A stretch of 64,000 bases of DNA from Paraspadella gotoi (GCA_051294375.1 CM119271.1:5118724-5182723), one strand, 5' to 3'; shown: positions 41,853-51,344, counted from the first letter of the stretch. The notes: generated from the letters alone by a model not told the origin. A program made the numbers and translations.

Positions 41853-42403
41853 TTATTTCACATGAATGTTATTTTTTAGGTAAACATGATTGACAAACAG
41901 CACCACAATTTTCACAATGATTGGGATACAAAGCAGCAATATTGTAAAATTGATAAATGATAAAATCAAGAAATTTTTGATGTTAGTTAGTCCTTGGATT
42001 TGAATAAAAGAAAGTTTTTTTTCAATGACTGCATTGTTGGATTCATTCATTAATTCTGCGGGTGGATAATATCCGTATGGTTTGATGATTAACTCGGTTT
42101 CATCTTCTAACGTCAGGTCCATGGTAAGTTTGATTTCAAAGTATTTTCTTCATAGACAAAAGTGTCTTCTGCTTCGAAGGTTGTGCAATCGAAGTTATCA
42201 GGATCACAGAAGAACTCGTACAGTTTATCGAAAGGTCCATTTTTAACTAAATGCTTTAGTTCTCTGAATGGTATTTGAATCGAGCACATAGCAAAGATTG
42301 GTTCTCTCTGATGAATTTGCACGAACTTGACTTTCTTGTTATTCATTGCACAGAAATAAACGTCTTCGCAAATCTCGAAGGCCTTTCCCTTTTTAATTTC
42401 CAT
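41853..42403 (-). CDS. Overlapping gene pair Z (unit 2 copy)
   Basis: Gene 1, 42403-42113, 96 codons: VKFVQIHQREPIFAM and IQIPFRELKHLVKNG form a strand-helix pattern and the rest is acidic. Gene 2 starts at 42122 inside the end of gene 1 (overlap ATGGACCTGA) and runs toward the Cys-rich end at about 41870, with a frame change near 41985 relative to the copy at 39780. The pair resembles the single protein D (47184) in layout. A regulatory DNA-binding role is possible but unproven. Confidence 0.55.
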
Positions 42404-42507
42404 TTTACTTTAATTAAGAAACAAAATTGAAAAATCATATAATTAAACAAATCAAAAACGCAAATCAATACAATTATTTACAATGATTTTACTATTCTAA
42501 ATCTAAA

Positions 42508-43165
42508 TCAATACATATTTATAATTGAACAATAAGGGGGAGCATCCATGATGGCAAAAACTCCCCCCTCTTTGTCACTCGAGTCTACCTCCTCACCCAT
42601 CCTCACCAACTCCTCATCATCTTCAATCAACACTCTCCTCAACTCCATCACTCCTTCCCTCACCCTAATCTTCTCGGGCTCTCGGGTACATCGTTCCTCC
42701 CCGATGTGATGCAGGTGTTTGGGTTTACCCACATCACACGATGAGAGATCCGTCTCGTAGAGGCTGATGAAAATATAGAGAAAAAGTTAGTTTGAATTGT
42801 AAGTTTTAAAAATAAAGTTTTATAATCTTACATGGAGATTAGACCTTCTACATATAGTAGAAGGTCTTGCGCGTTTGCCCGGTCGGTCTTGTTGACCGGG
42901 CGCCCCATGAAGAATGATGCCCTTAGGAGGCACCATTGGGGTTGGGGGATCATGGGGCCGCAGGAGTAGGGGAAATTTTTTTCCTCCTCCCCGATTACGT
43001 AATCTTCCATCCTCTCAAAAACATACATCTTCTCAGAGATGTATGTTTTTAAGTCTTTAAGTCTTTAAGTCTTTAACGCTTTCTAGGCAAACCATGTCTG
43101 GGACATGGTTTGCCATAGCTTCTTCATGAAGCTTTTTCCAATCGATATCTGCCATCTGTTAATAT
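42508..43165 (-). CDS. Array gene W (unit 2 copy), two exons
   Basis: Exon 1 starts MADIDWKKLHEEAMANHV near 43156 and, after a slippage-prone GACTTAAA run (three units here, two in unit 1) that shifts the frame, continues MYVFERMEDYVIGEEEKNF to LLLYVEGLISM at 42831. The intron has a GTAAGATT donor and ends TTTCATCAG near 42765. Exon 2 encodes LHHIGEERCTREPEKIRVRE and an acidic C-terminus ending at 42508. No domain is recognised. A third copy interrupted by a gap is at 46510-47161. Confidence 0.5.
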
Positions 43166-43427
43166 AAATTTTTACATTCAATCAGATTCATAGAGTTCGA
43201 GAATCTTATTACAATGATCAATAAAAAAATTAAGAAAAACGCTAATGTTGATAAAACTTTTAACTACGAAATTTAAACAAGAATATTCTGGGTCTGGTCC
43301 TCCAAGAAACAAGATATCAAAATCTTTAGCATCGTCTTTAATCCATAGTGTTGCCGTTAGTCCTTCGCATAGTTTACACTCGAATTTTTAGAAGTTGGGA
43401 GATCGATTTGGGTTGAAAAGAAAATCA
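43166..43427 (-). pseudogene. Array gene D, truncated copy (unit 2)
   Basis: Same as 39325-39575: the C-terminal half of D, cut by a GA module. Confidence 0.5.
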
Positions 43428-43429
43428 GA

Positions 43430-43590
43430 GATAATAAAAAACGGGGTCTGCAGCTTGATGTAGAACCCGGGGCGGGGACTGGAGCAATTTCTTTAATTTT
43501 CCATCGCTATCTCTCTCTTTTAATTTTCTCTCGCTATCCCTCTCTGATTAAAGTTCGATCTTGAGTTTAATCGCAGGTGTTTATTTCACA
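43430..43590. repeat. GA module
   Basis: Same block as 39580-39740, with AACCCGGGGCGGGGACTGGA. Confidence 0.65.
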
Positions 43591-43614
43591 TGGTTTTTTA
43601 CAAAGTAAACAAAA

Positions 43615-43968
43615 GTAAACACATCACAATATTATTTTTTAGGTAAACAAGATTGACAAACAGCACCACAATTTTCACAATGATTGGGATACAAAGCAGC
43701 AATATTGTAAAATTGATAAATGATAAAATCAAGAAATTTTTCAACATTGGTTAATCCTTGGATTTGAATTAAAGAAAGTTTTTTTTCAATGACTGCTTGG
43801 ATTCATTCATTAATTCTGCGGGTGGATAATATCCATATGGTTTGATGATTAACACGGTTTCATCTTCCAACGTCAGGTCCATGGTAAGTTGTATTTTCCT
43901 TCATAGACAAAAGTGTCTTCCGCTTCGAAGCTTGTACAATCGAAGTTATCGGGATCACAGAAGAACTC
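43615..43968 (-). pseudogene. Second Z copy in unit 2, truncated
   Basis: Equivalent to 39780-40135. A three-codon-scale deletion near 43793 shortens the NAVIEKK helix region, and the first gene is cut at the GA module. Confidence 0.5.
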
Positions 43969-43969
43969 A

Positions 43970-44170
43970 TACAAGAGATAATAAAAAACGGGGTCTGCAG
44001 CTTGACCTAGAACTTCGGACGGGGACTGCAGCTTGATCCAAAACCTGACACGGGGACTAGATCACTTTCCTTTTTAATTCCCTTTAATTTCCTATCGCTA
44101 TCTCTATCTCTCTTTTAATTCTCCGTCGCTATCCCTCTCTGATTTTAAACTCGAGTGGTCGATCTGAAAA
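43970..44170. repeat. GA module, extended form
   Basis: Same as 40130-40330. Confidence 0.6.
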
Positions 44171-44390
44171 TACGTAACCGTTTTTGAATTCGAATTATTG
44201 ATAATACTTAAGTACAAATGACGAATTTTTACCCTGAGAATTTTCCATATGATGAACTAGGATTTCGATTACATTTACAGTAGATACTGTTTACAATGAA
44301 TTAAACACCTTTGTTATGACTACGAGAAATAATATAATTATTAACATTTATACAGTGAACATAAAAAAAACAGAACAAGAACATACAATT
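44150..44390. repeat. Type A terminal region
   Basis: Near-identical to 40305-40550, bordering palindrome P7. Confidence 0.65.
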
Positions 44391-44682
44391 ACCCAAAAAA
44401 TTGACCACCGTAAAAAACCATAGATTAACCTAAAAATAAATTTGGTTCAACAAAGGGAAAATATAATATTTTCAAATATATCCCAAGAATTAAATGAAAA
44501 AGAAGATGACGATAATGTACTTTTTGATATCAAAATGTTGTGATGATCAAAAAGTACATTATCGTCATCTTCATTTTCATTTAATTCTTGGGAAAGATTT
44601 GAAAATTCAATATTTTCTCTTGGTTGAACCAAATTGATTTGGCTTAACCTAGGGTTTTTAACCGTGGCCAATTTTTTGGGTT
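44391..44682. repeat. Palindrome P7 (type A/A), longest and best preserved
   Basis: The left arm ACCCAAAAAATTGACCACCG ... GATGACGATAATGTACTTTT and the right arm AAAAGTACATTATCGTCATC ... CCAATTTTTTGGGT are reverse complements over roughly 130 bases each, with about 25 bases between. Few mismatches remain. This is the clearest example of the structure interpreted as two joined terminal inverted repeats. Confidence 0.8.
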
Positions 44683-44689
44683 GGGGAAA

Positions 44690-45830
44690 AATGGGGAGAA
44701 CATATTTACACGGGGGGAGGCTTCGGCATCTTCTTCTTCTTCTTCTATCCTATGTAATGTTTGTTTGACTTTAGTTTTTTTCTCTCATTTGAATTTTGAA
44801 TTTACACTTTTAACTTTTTTAAAAATAACGATAACGAAAATTAAAATAAAAACTAAAATTAACAAATTTCTCCCAGTCCAATTGTCATCAAAATCCAATT
44901 TGAACTATGAAAAGAATAAAAAAACCTGAATTAAGAAAAACGGAAATATGATGATAACATTTAACAATATAAAATATTCACATTAATTTTTTTACTTGTT
45001 CTTGATCACTTGATTTGGATCCTGCCAACGCCGTGACGTCACCGCAGTTTTTGGCGCCCTCTGGTGACGTCATGGCCATGGACGGCGTCGTCTTTGATCC
45101 CGGTGACGTCGCCGATGTAAGATGGCATTGACATCCGGCGACGTCTCAAACGTTGATATGACGATGATGATTGATGACCTCGCTGAAGAATTTTTAGGGG
45201 AGGAGATGAGGGGCCGCCGGTGACGTCGTCGCCCATGGAATAAGGTCCGTGTGACGTCACCGACGCGATGGAGGAGGAGGGAAGGGAATTTGTAGACGAC
45301 AGGACGGATGACGGCCGTGGAGGAGTAGGAGACAGGAGGGCATTGAGGATGACGGACGGAGGATGGAATGGAGGGCATTGAGGGATGACGACCCGGAGGA
45401 TGGAACGGAGGGCATTGAGGATGCGGGACGGAGGGAGGGCGGACCGGAGGATGAGACGGAAGTGGCTTACCGGTGACGTCGTTGCCCATTGAGAAAAGGT
45501 CTGTGACGTCACCGGCGTGATGGAGGAGGGTTGCGAGACCGCGTTCGGGCGATTGCGGCGGACGTATTACGGACGACGTAGACGGGAGGACGGGATGTTG
45601 TTTGGGGTGGTCGGTGACGTCGTTGCCACTGATGAAATAAAAATGGTCCGTGACGTCACCGACGCCGTATTCACGGACGAAAATGAGAATTTAGCCGGTG
45701 ACGTTGTTGTTGGATGGAAGGTGGTTTGCGCCATCACTGGCGTATTCCTTGATGCTTCATTCGTCCGTGAAGATGTCCATGTCGCCGTCGTCGCCCATTT
45801 TGCTAATCAAACCATTGGTTCAAATGGGTT
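44690..45830 (-). pseudogene. M-type membrane protein, copy M7
   Basis: C-terminal exon near 44690-44905, an intron, then Thr/Ser/Pro-rich coding from 45030 to 45830 spread over two or three frames. The N-terminus (NEASRNTPVMAQTTFHP) matches M1 and M4. An internal region at 45230-45470 has its own tandem repeat (GGAGGATGGAACGGAGGGCA). The density of GTGACGTCA in these codons is striking. Confidence 0.45.
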
Positions 45831-45849
45831 GATAGCGATATGGTGGTGG

Positions 45850-46112
45850 GGTTGAGGGTTTACGTAAGATGGGAAAATTACTTGTTGGGCGATGTTAAAT
45901 GGGAGTAAATGGGAATTAATTTGGACTAAATGGGCTGGGAAGGTTATAGGTAAAATGGTGGGGGTAAATAGATCGTGGTAATAGGCGGTGGGTTCTATAT
46001 ACTACAAGGCGCGGGTTGGGTTCAATGTTAACGAATCGTCCTAGGGTTGGAGTGTTATTTTGGTTATTGTCGTCCGCGAGCCATAATGCGCTATCGGGAT
46101 GGGGAATTACCA
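45850..46112 (-). pseudogene. M-partner gene P, copy P7
   Basis: The start MVIPHPDSALWLADDNNQNN corresponds to the acidic/Asn-rich start of P4. The conserved PPHLIQIN-type block is shifted and partly lost near 45950. Confidence 0.4.
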
Positions 46113-46500
46113 TTTTATACCCGCGGTATGAATTTTTTTTTTAGTTTAGTTATCAAGAAAGAGTAGTATGAGGTAAGATGGAAGAGGAAAAAGAAGAAAG
46201 TAAAAACAAGTGGGAATAGACTTTCATCTTGGTTATTTTACACGATAAAAAAAAGAAAAAAATTTTAGGGTATTTCTCGTACATTTTGCGGGAAAATCAT
46301 AAAAGAGTAATACTGTATGAGTAATAACAATCTGTTTCGAACTTTACTTCTCAGCGGCGTTGTTCCAGTGAATGAACGCCGTCGCGGTTTAATTGCGATT
46401 TAGTAATTACAAGAATAGAAAGAGAAGAAACAAAGAAAGTTATTTAAAAGACATTTTTTGAAAGAAAGATAGAGAGAGAGCGAAGAAAGAGAAGGTAAGG
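46113..46500. other. AT-rich intergenic part of the element
   Basis: Similar to 19600-19900 (GACTTTCATCTTG followed by a TTTTA..GATAAAAA run and TATTTC). I see no gene here. Confidence 0.4.
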
Positions 46501-46509
46501 TAAAGGAAC

Positions 46510-47161
46510 GAAGGCGCTCTCGGAACGCCGTTCCTCCCGAGTGATACAGGTGTTTGGCTTTCCTGTATCACACGATGAGTGATCTGTCTCGTAGAGGCTG
46601 ATGAAAAATATAGAGAAAAGTTAGTTTGAATTGTAAAATTGTAAAAAAATAAGTTTTATAATTCTTACATGGAGATTAGACCTTCTACATATAATAGAAG
46701 GTCTTGTGCGTTTGCCGGTCGGTCTTGTATGACCGGGCGCCCATGAAAAATATGCCCTTAGAGGCACCATTGAGAACACGGCATCATGGGGCCGCACGAG
46801 TAGGGGAAATTTTCTTTCCTCCTCTTCTACCAGATGATTCTCCATCTCTTAAATCATACATCTCCTCAGAGATGTATTGATTTAATTGAGTTTTCACACT
46901 TTCCAGGGCAAACCANNNNNNNNNNNNNNNNNNNNNNNNNNNNNNNNNNNNNNNNNNNNNNNNNNNNNNNNNNNNNNNNNNNNNNNNNNNNNNNNNNNNN
47001 NNNNNNNNNNNNNNNNNNNNNNNNNNNNNNNNNNNNNNNNNNNNNNNNNNNNNNNNNNNNNNNNNNNNNNNNNNNNNNNNNNNNNNNNNNNNNNNNNNNN
47101 TGTCTGGGACATGGTTTGCCATAGCTTCCTCGTGAAGCTTCTTCCAATCTATGTCATTCAT
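46510..47161 (-). CDS. Array gene W, third copy, interrupted by gap
   Basis: Starts MNDIDWKKLHEEAMANHVPD at 47161. After the N run it continues ESVKTQLNQYISEEMYDLRD, where the GACTTAAA run of the other copies is replaced by ordinary coding sequence, so the frame is intact. Later exon sequence near 46690-46540 is recognisable but has indels. The start lies only about 20 bases after the stop of gene D on the same strand. Confidence 0.5.
46916..47100. other. Assembly gap (185 N)
   Basis: The gap falls inside gene W. Sequence on both sides (ACCA and TGTCTGGGACATGGTTTGCC) matches continuous sequence in the other copies, so little may actually be missing. Confidence 0.95.
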
Positions 47162-47183
47162 CTGTTAATATAAATTTTTACAT

Positions 47184-47615
47184 TCAATCAAATTCATAGA
47201 GTTCGAGAATCTCATTACAATGATCGATAAAAAAAATAAGAAAAACGCTAATGTTGATAAAACTTTTAACCACAAAATTTGAACAAGAATATTCTGGGTC
47301 TGGTCCTCCAAGAAACAAGATGTCAAAATCTTTAGCATCGTCTTTAACCCATAGTGTTGCCATTAGTCCTTTGCATAGTTTACACTCGAATTTTTGGAAG
47401 TTGGGAGATCGATTTGGGTTGAAAAGAAAATCCCTCAAGGATTTTAATCCTACAATGTTTGCCTTTAGATTTTCGACCGTCCACATGAAACTCTTGACAA
47501 TTTTCATTCGATTGTCTTTTTTAACATATTTGATGTTAATGACCGCATCCTTGTTAAAGGAAATGGTCATTCCATGAAAAAGTTTAACAACGTCTCCAAC
47601 TTTTAGTTTATCCAT
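47184..47615 (-). CDS. Array gene D, intact 143-codon copy
   Basis: Starts MDKLKVGDVVKLFHGMTISF and includes FMWTVENLKANIVGLKSLRD, CKLCKGLMATLWVKDD, FDILFLGGPDPEYSC and a hydrophobic C-terminal helix (SVFLIFFIDHCNEILELYEF). The CKLC pair could bind metal. The arrangement resembles the Z pair fused into one protein, so D and Z may be paralogues. Two truncated copies lie in the 3.83-kb units. No function is recognised. Confidence 0.6.
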   Translation of the reverse strand: MDKLKVGDVVKLFHGMTISFNKDAVINIKYVKKDNRMKIVKSFMWTVENLKANIVGLKSLRDFLFNPNRSPNFQKFECKLCKGLMATLWVKDDAKDFDILFLGGPDPEYSCSNFVVKSFINISVFLIFFIDHCNEILELYEFD

Positions 47616-47629
47616 TACTTAATTTGATA

Positions 47630-47845
47630 AAAAAATTTAAAAATTGTAAACACAACCCATTGATGACGATGATCATAATTAAAATATAACAAAGACTACT
47701 ACATTAACATTGAAGATGATCAAATATAACAAAGACTACTACATTACATTTTTGATAAAAATTGTTTCTTTAAATTTCACACGCGAATTTATTAAATTTT
47801 TTAAAAACTAAAAATCCCCTTTTTAACACTAATAAATAAAAAAAT
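47630..47845. other. AT-rich intergenic stretch
   Basis: Contains a short direct repeat of AAATATAACAAAGACTACTA (47685 and 47722). No gene seen. Confidence 0.5.
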
Positions 47846-47846
47846 C

Positions 47847-48416
47847 TTAATTCAAAACATTCCCCCTTACCCAAATCTTACTCCTATTAAACATCTTAAA
47901 CCCACTCATCCCACCCCCAAAAGAGTTTTTCGATGTAAAAATCGTCATCGTCAGCGTCGTTGTCGTAGTATTGGCACTTGAAGATGGCCGTTTTCGACTA
48001 GCCATCTCCAAGGCCTCCACCGTCGCCCTCGTCGCCTCCGCAGCCACCACCGCCGATCCTACCGCCCTCGCTGCCCGCGCCACCGCTTTTGCGGTTTTGC
48101 AGGAGCGAGGGGGTCTAATCGGCGGAGATGCTGCTTCCGCCGCCGCCACTGCCGCATCCTCGATGACGGCGTCTACCGTGAAGGTCGTCGCCGCCACCGC
48201 CTCCGAAGTCACATCGGAGATTCCATCGCCGACGTCTCCTCGAACCTCCCAGAGGCCGTCTTCAGATGCGTTATGGAGGGGGGTAAGCGAGAGAGGGAAA
48301 ACTCCCTCACCCCCCTCCAGCGCATCCTCAGACCGAAGTCGTCGCCTCCGTCTCCGCTGCTTGGCGCTCCAACGCCGAACGCTGATGAAGGCGATGACGA
48401 CGACGATGATGTACAA
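47847..48416 (-). CDS. Ala-rich protein, possible structural gene
   Basis: A 189-codon minus-strand frame. The first part is Arg-rich and low in complexity. The middle has GLWEVRGDVGDGISDVTSEA and Ala/Val-rich amphipathic stretches (DAVIEDAAVAAAEAA), and the end (FGGGMSGFKMFNRSKIWVRG) is compact. The opposite strand is also open, a common result of GC-rich Ala codons. Amphipathic Ala-rich proteins occur among minor capsid proteins of DNA viruses, but this is only a resemblance. Confidence 0.35.
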   Translation of the reverse strand: MYIIVVVIAFISVRRWSAKQRRRRRRLRSEDALEGGEGVFPLSLTPLHNASEDGLWEVRGDVGDGISDVTSEAVAATTFTVDAVIEDAAVAAAEAASPPIRPPRSCKTAKAVARAARAVGSAVVAAEATRATVEALEMASRKRPSSSANTTTTTLTMTIFTSKNSFGGGMSGFKMFNRSKIWVRGNVLN

Positions 48417-48600
48417 TCCATTTTATTTTCCTTCTTACCCGTGGTATTGAAAACAGCCCCCTTGGGGACACCCAACCTCATTCTCTTCTCCTTTTCCTGC
48501 ACAATCTCTATCCAATCTTCTCGGTCCAGCAAGTCACCCATATCTTTCCCATATCTTTCCTTTGGACCATTCGGCCCACTATTGGCAAATAATATCTAAA
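48400..48600 (-). mobile_element. Non-LTR retrotransposon fragment, second copy
   Basis: DLLDREDWIEIVQEKEKRMR and GVPKGAVFNTTGKKENKMDC match the linker region of the fragment at 26275-27160 closely. It is fused directly to the Ala-rich frame at about 48410. Confidence 0.7.
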
Positions 48601-48744
48601 ATAGGAGTCGAGAAAAGAGATATAGTCAAACATTACTATTTTTGTTATTCTGATAATTTGTACTATTATTAAATTTAGAAATATTTTTCGTGTATATATT
48701 TAATCAGTTTTATCTTTTTTTAAATTAATAAAAGAGAGATAGAA

Positions 48745-48965
48745 TAAGGTAACTTTGGGAGCCAACTTCCGGTTATGCTGATGACGTCATCCACATTCCA
48801 ATATGATGACGTCATCATTCTATTTATAGATTGGTGACTTCCGGTTCCGGTCACTTCCGGTTCCGGTCACTTCTGGTTCCGGTCACTTCCGGTTCCGGTC
48901 ACTTCCGGTTCCAGTCACTTCCGGTTCCAGTTACTTCCGGTTACGCTGATGACGTCACACATTCC
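48745..48965. repeat. Tandem repeat of ETS-like and CRE-like sites
   Basis: A 16-base unit, CACTTCCGGTTCCGGT, is repeated about seven times between 48830 and 48945, flanked on both sides by TGATGACGTCA. ACTTCCGGT is the ETS-family consensus and TGACGTCA the CREB/ATF consensus. A related single copy is at 8700-8830. Confidence 0.75.
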
Positions 48966-49390
48966 AATTCTCGCATAAACGCCAAGCTCCTACAATGAAG
49001 TCGGGATGAGGGTCGAACATTAACGGTTTGGTCCAATCCTGCGGTCTGTAAAATAAAAACAATTTAAATGATTAAACTATATAAAAAGAGTAATAATATT
49101 AATATTATTTTTAATTTTGACATTATTTTTAATTGTGACAATATATAAAAACCAATATAATTATTACCCCTCGCTCTCGTCCAGTAACCTCCACGCTTTT
49201 TCAAGCGTCTTCCTAGGCTCGTCCATGACGTCCCACTCCCCCGGCAGGACGACATCATCCCAAACCCAAGAGTCCCCCTGCTCTATTGGTGGGGTGAGGA
49301 ACGCTACAGTAGTCGACTCCCAATCCTCGTCCAATATCACCCCGAAAAGTTTTGTGGGCCAATAAGAGACGACATCAGAGAAATATGTTT
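48955..49390 (-). CDS. Small two-exon gene, 5' truncated
   Basis: Exon 49390-49168 encodes YWPTKLFGVILDEDW, EQGDSWVWDDVVLPGEWDVM and KTLEKAWRLLDES, ending GG before a GTAATAAT donor. An intron of 122 bases ends TTTTACAG, and exon 49045-48955 continues in phase with PQDWTKPLMFDPHPDFIVGA to a TGA overlapping the repeat. Splice phase and codon quality support a real gene. No ATG lies in the first exon, so its start was lost at the junction near 49400. The product is acidic and Trp-rich, and no family is recognised. Confidence 0.5.
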
Positions 49391-49429
49391 ACACCTTCTA
49401 GCCATCGGTGATAAGGATAAGCGAAGCGA

Positions 49430-50110
49430 ACTCGAGTGTTTTAATCGAAATCCTGTGATTTTTAATCTGAATCTTGTGATTAAATTGACGAGGATACTTG
49501 AGAATAAAGATTTTGATTGATAGTCTGTTTTTTGCTGAATTAGTAGAGAAACTGAATAATCGACTGTTTTTATTTGAATAATAAACAAATGAACTTTGAT
49601 TGATAGTCTTACTGTTTTTACTGAATTAGTAAAGAAACTGAATAATTGACTATGTCTTTATTCAATAATAAACAAAATGAACGAACGATGAAACTAAAAA
49701 AAACAAAAAGATCAAATAGTATTATATAATTTTCTATCAAAAATCGTTTCCTCTTCTTCTCCTTCCTCCCTTTCACTTTCTTCAATTTTTCTAATTTCAT
49801 TGACCCATTCCCCCAATCTTATGCTCCTCCCTCTTCTTTCTTCTCCTCTTTCGTCCTCCTCCACGATGAAAACGTTTGTTTCTTCTATTTTGCCGTAGAT
49901 AATAGATAGAGATAGATAGATATGAGTGTTTTAATCGGAATCCTATGATTAAATCTGTTTTTAATCTTAATCTTGTGATTAAATTGACGGAGATACTTGA
50001 GAATAAAGATTTCGACTGTTAGTATTACTGTTTTTTGTTGAATTAGTAAAGATACTGAACAAATCGCTCGATAGTCTTATTGTTTTCGCTAAATTAGTAG
50101 AGATGCTCAA
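49430..50110. repeat. Diverged tandem repeat, AT-rich
   Basis: Three imperfect copies of a block with TGATTGATAGTCT, TTTTGCTGAATTAGTAGAGA and ACTGAATAATCGACT at about 49520, 49600 and 50020, plus GAGTGTTTTAATCG starts. Non-coding. Confidence 0.5.
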
Positions 50111-50563
50111 TAATAGACAACTATGATGAAATAAAAGTTAGCGATTGGTAAACAATAAACAGTCTCGAACCGAGTCTCGCCGATTGCCGACTTAAACAAT
50201 CAGATTGCCAAAAAAAACTCGCTAGTTTTTCTAATCGGTTCATAACAGCTGGGCTGATTCCACGACTCAAACCTTTTTCGCTCGTAACCTCCGGGTCCTA
50301 ATTCCTATCTAAGTTCAACGGGCAAAAAAAATAGCGATTTCATGGGCAGGTCTTCACGTGAAATTGTTACGTGGAAAATACTTAGCCGGCTTTTTGTGAC
50401 CGTTGAAACCATTGAACCTTTTTACCTTTGTCAGATGATAAATATGCACAGTGTTTTAAATTAGTTTTCTAGTTATATTTTCACCATTGTTAAAAAAAAT
50501 TTTATATTTATCAATCATTAAAACGAATTATATCAATTTAATTCCCATAATTTGTTTTTTTTT

Positions 50564-50951
50564 TTACTCAAACAAATTAGATTCCGCATTAGGATTTTTG
50601 ATTAAAAATGGAACATTGGCTAAAATTATAGGTGAAAGTGAAACCGGATTTTTTTTTGTTTCCTCTTTTTGATTTTCGATATTTATTTCATCAAAGTTAA
50701 GGATTTCAACCCTAGTTTCATCCCTTTTTTTTTTCATTTGACTTTTTGCCGAATGATTGCAAAGTTGGCGGCGTCGATCCATCTTCCGCATCGTGTAGTT
50801 CGATGAAAGCTGTCTCTTCAAAAAATTGTTCTTCTTCAGACGAGGATGACGATTCCTCATTGTTGTAACCTTCGTTTGTTATTTGATATCTTTTTTTATT
50901 TCTTTTTAGTAACGATGCGAAAGCTTTTTTTTTTTCTCTTTGGGATTTCAT
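50564..50951 (-). CDS. Two overlapping frames of a charged protein downstream of pPolB copy 2
   Basis: Frame 50951-50718 is basic then Ser/Glu-rich (SSSSSEEEQFFEETAF); frame 50860-50564 ends PVSLSPIILANVPFLIKN. A decayed homologue of the ends of both lies at 53230-53676, so this is probably one gene with a frameshift near 50730. No domain is recognised. Confidence 0.4.
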
Positions 50952-51258
50952 TTTCTATTTTTATCTCTTCTTCATCATTCGGTTCCTCGTTACTTTTATT
51001 TTCAAACTTTCTAATGTTGTTCCTTTGTTTAACTCTTTTTTCAATTGATGAAGTGCGTTTTGGCGGATAAGGTCGATTTTTTCTATTCACATTACGAATG
51101 TAGTTACTCATCTTTTTTAAAATTATTAAGACCATTATGAAAATTCCTATATTTAATCCCGAATTAAAAATGTCAGAAAAAATTTCCATCGTTGATTTAC
51201 TTTTATCATTTATTCTTTCCGCTCGTCTGCTTTGCGCCGGTTTTAACGAAATAGTCAT
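50896..51258 (-). CDS. Small membrane protein downstream of pPolB copy 2
   Basis: 120 codons starting MTISLKPAQSRRAERI. It has a hydrophobic segment at residues 33-52 (GLNIGIFIMVLIILKKM), then a strongly basic tail (NRKNRPYPPKRTSSIEKR) and a Lys-rich end. It follows the last polymerase exon by about 60 bases on the same strand. The function is unknown. Confidence 0.5.
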   Translation of the reverse strand: MTISLKPAQSRRAERINDKSKSTMEIFSDIFNSGLNIGIFIMVLIILKKMSNYIRNVNRKNRPYPPKRTSSIEKRVKQRNNIRKFENKSNEEPNDEEEIKIENEIPKRKKKSFRIVTKKK

Positions 51259-51344
51259 GGTTTCAATTGAGGTAGGTATAGTCGACAGAAGCGAAAGGAT
51301 GATGGGTATAGTCGGCGGTTAAGAAGTTTAAACCCTTTTTTTTT

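Larger units (their letters stand above)
40640..44470. repeat. Tandem duplication, unit 2
   Basis: Near-identical repeat of 36811-40639. Frames here are generally more intact than in unit 1, as in the 333-codon ORF at 40750-41751. Confidence 0.85.
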
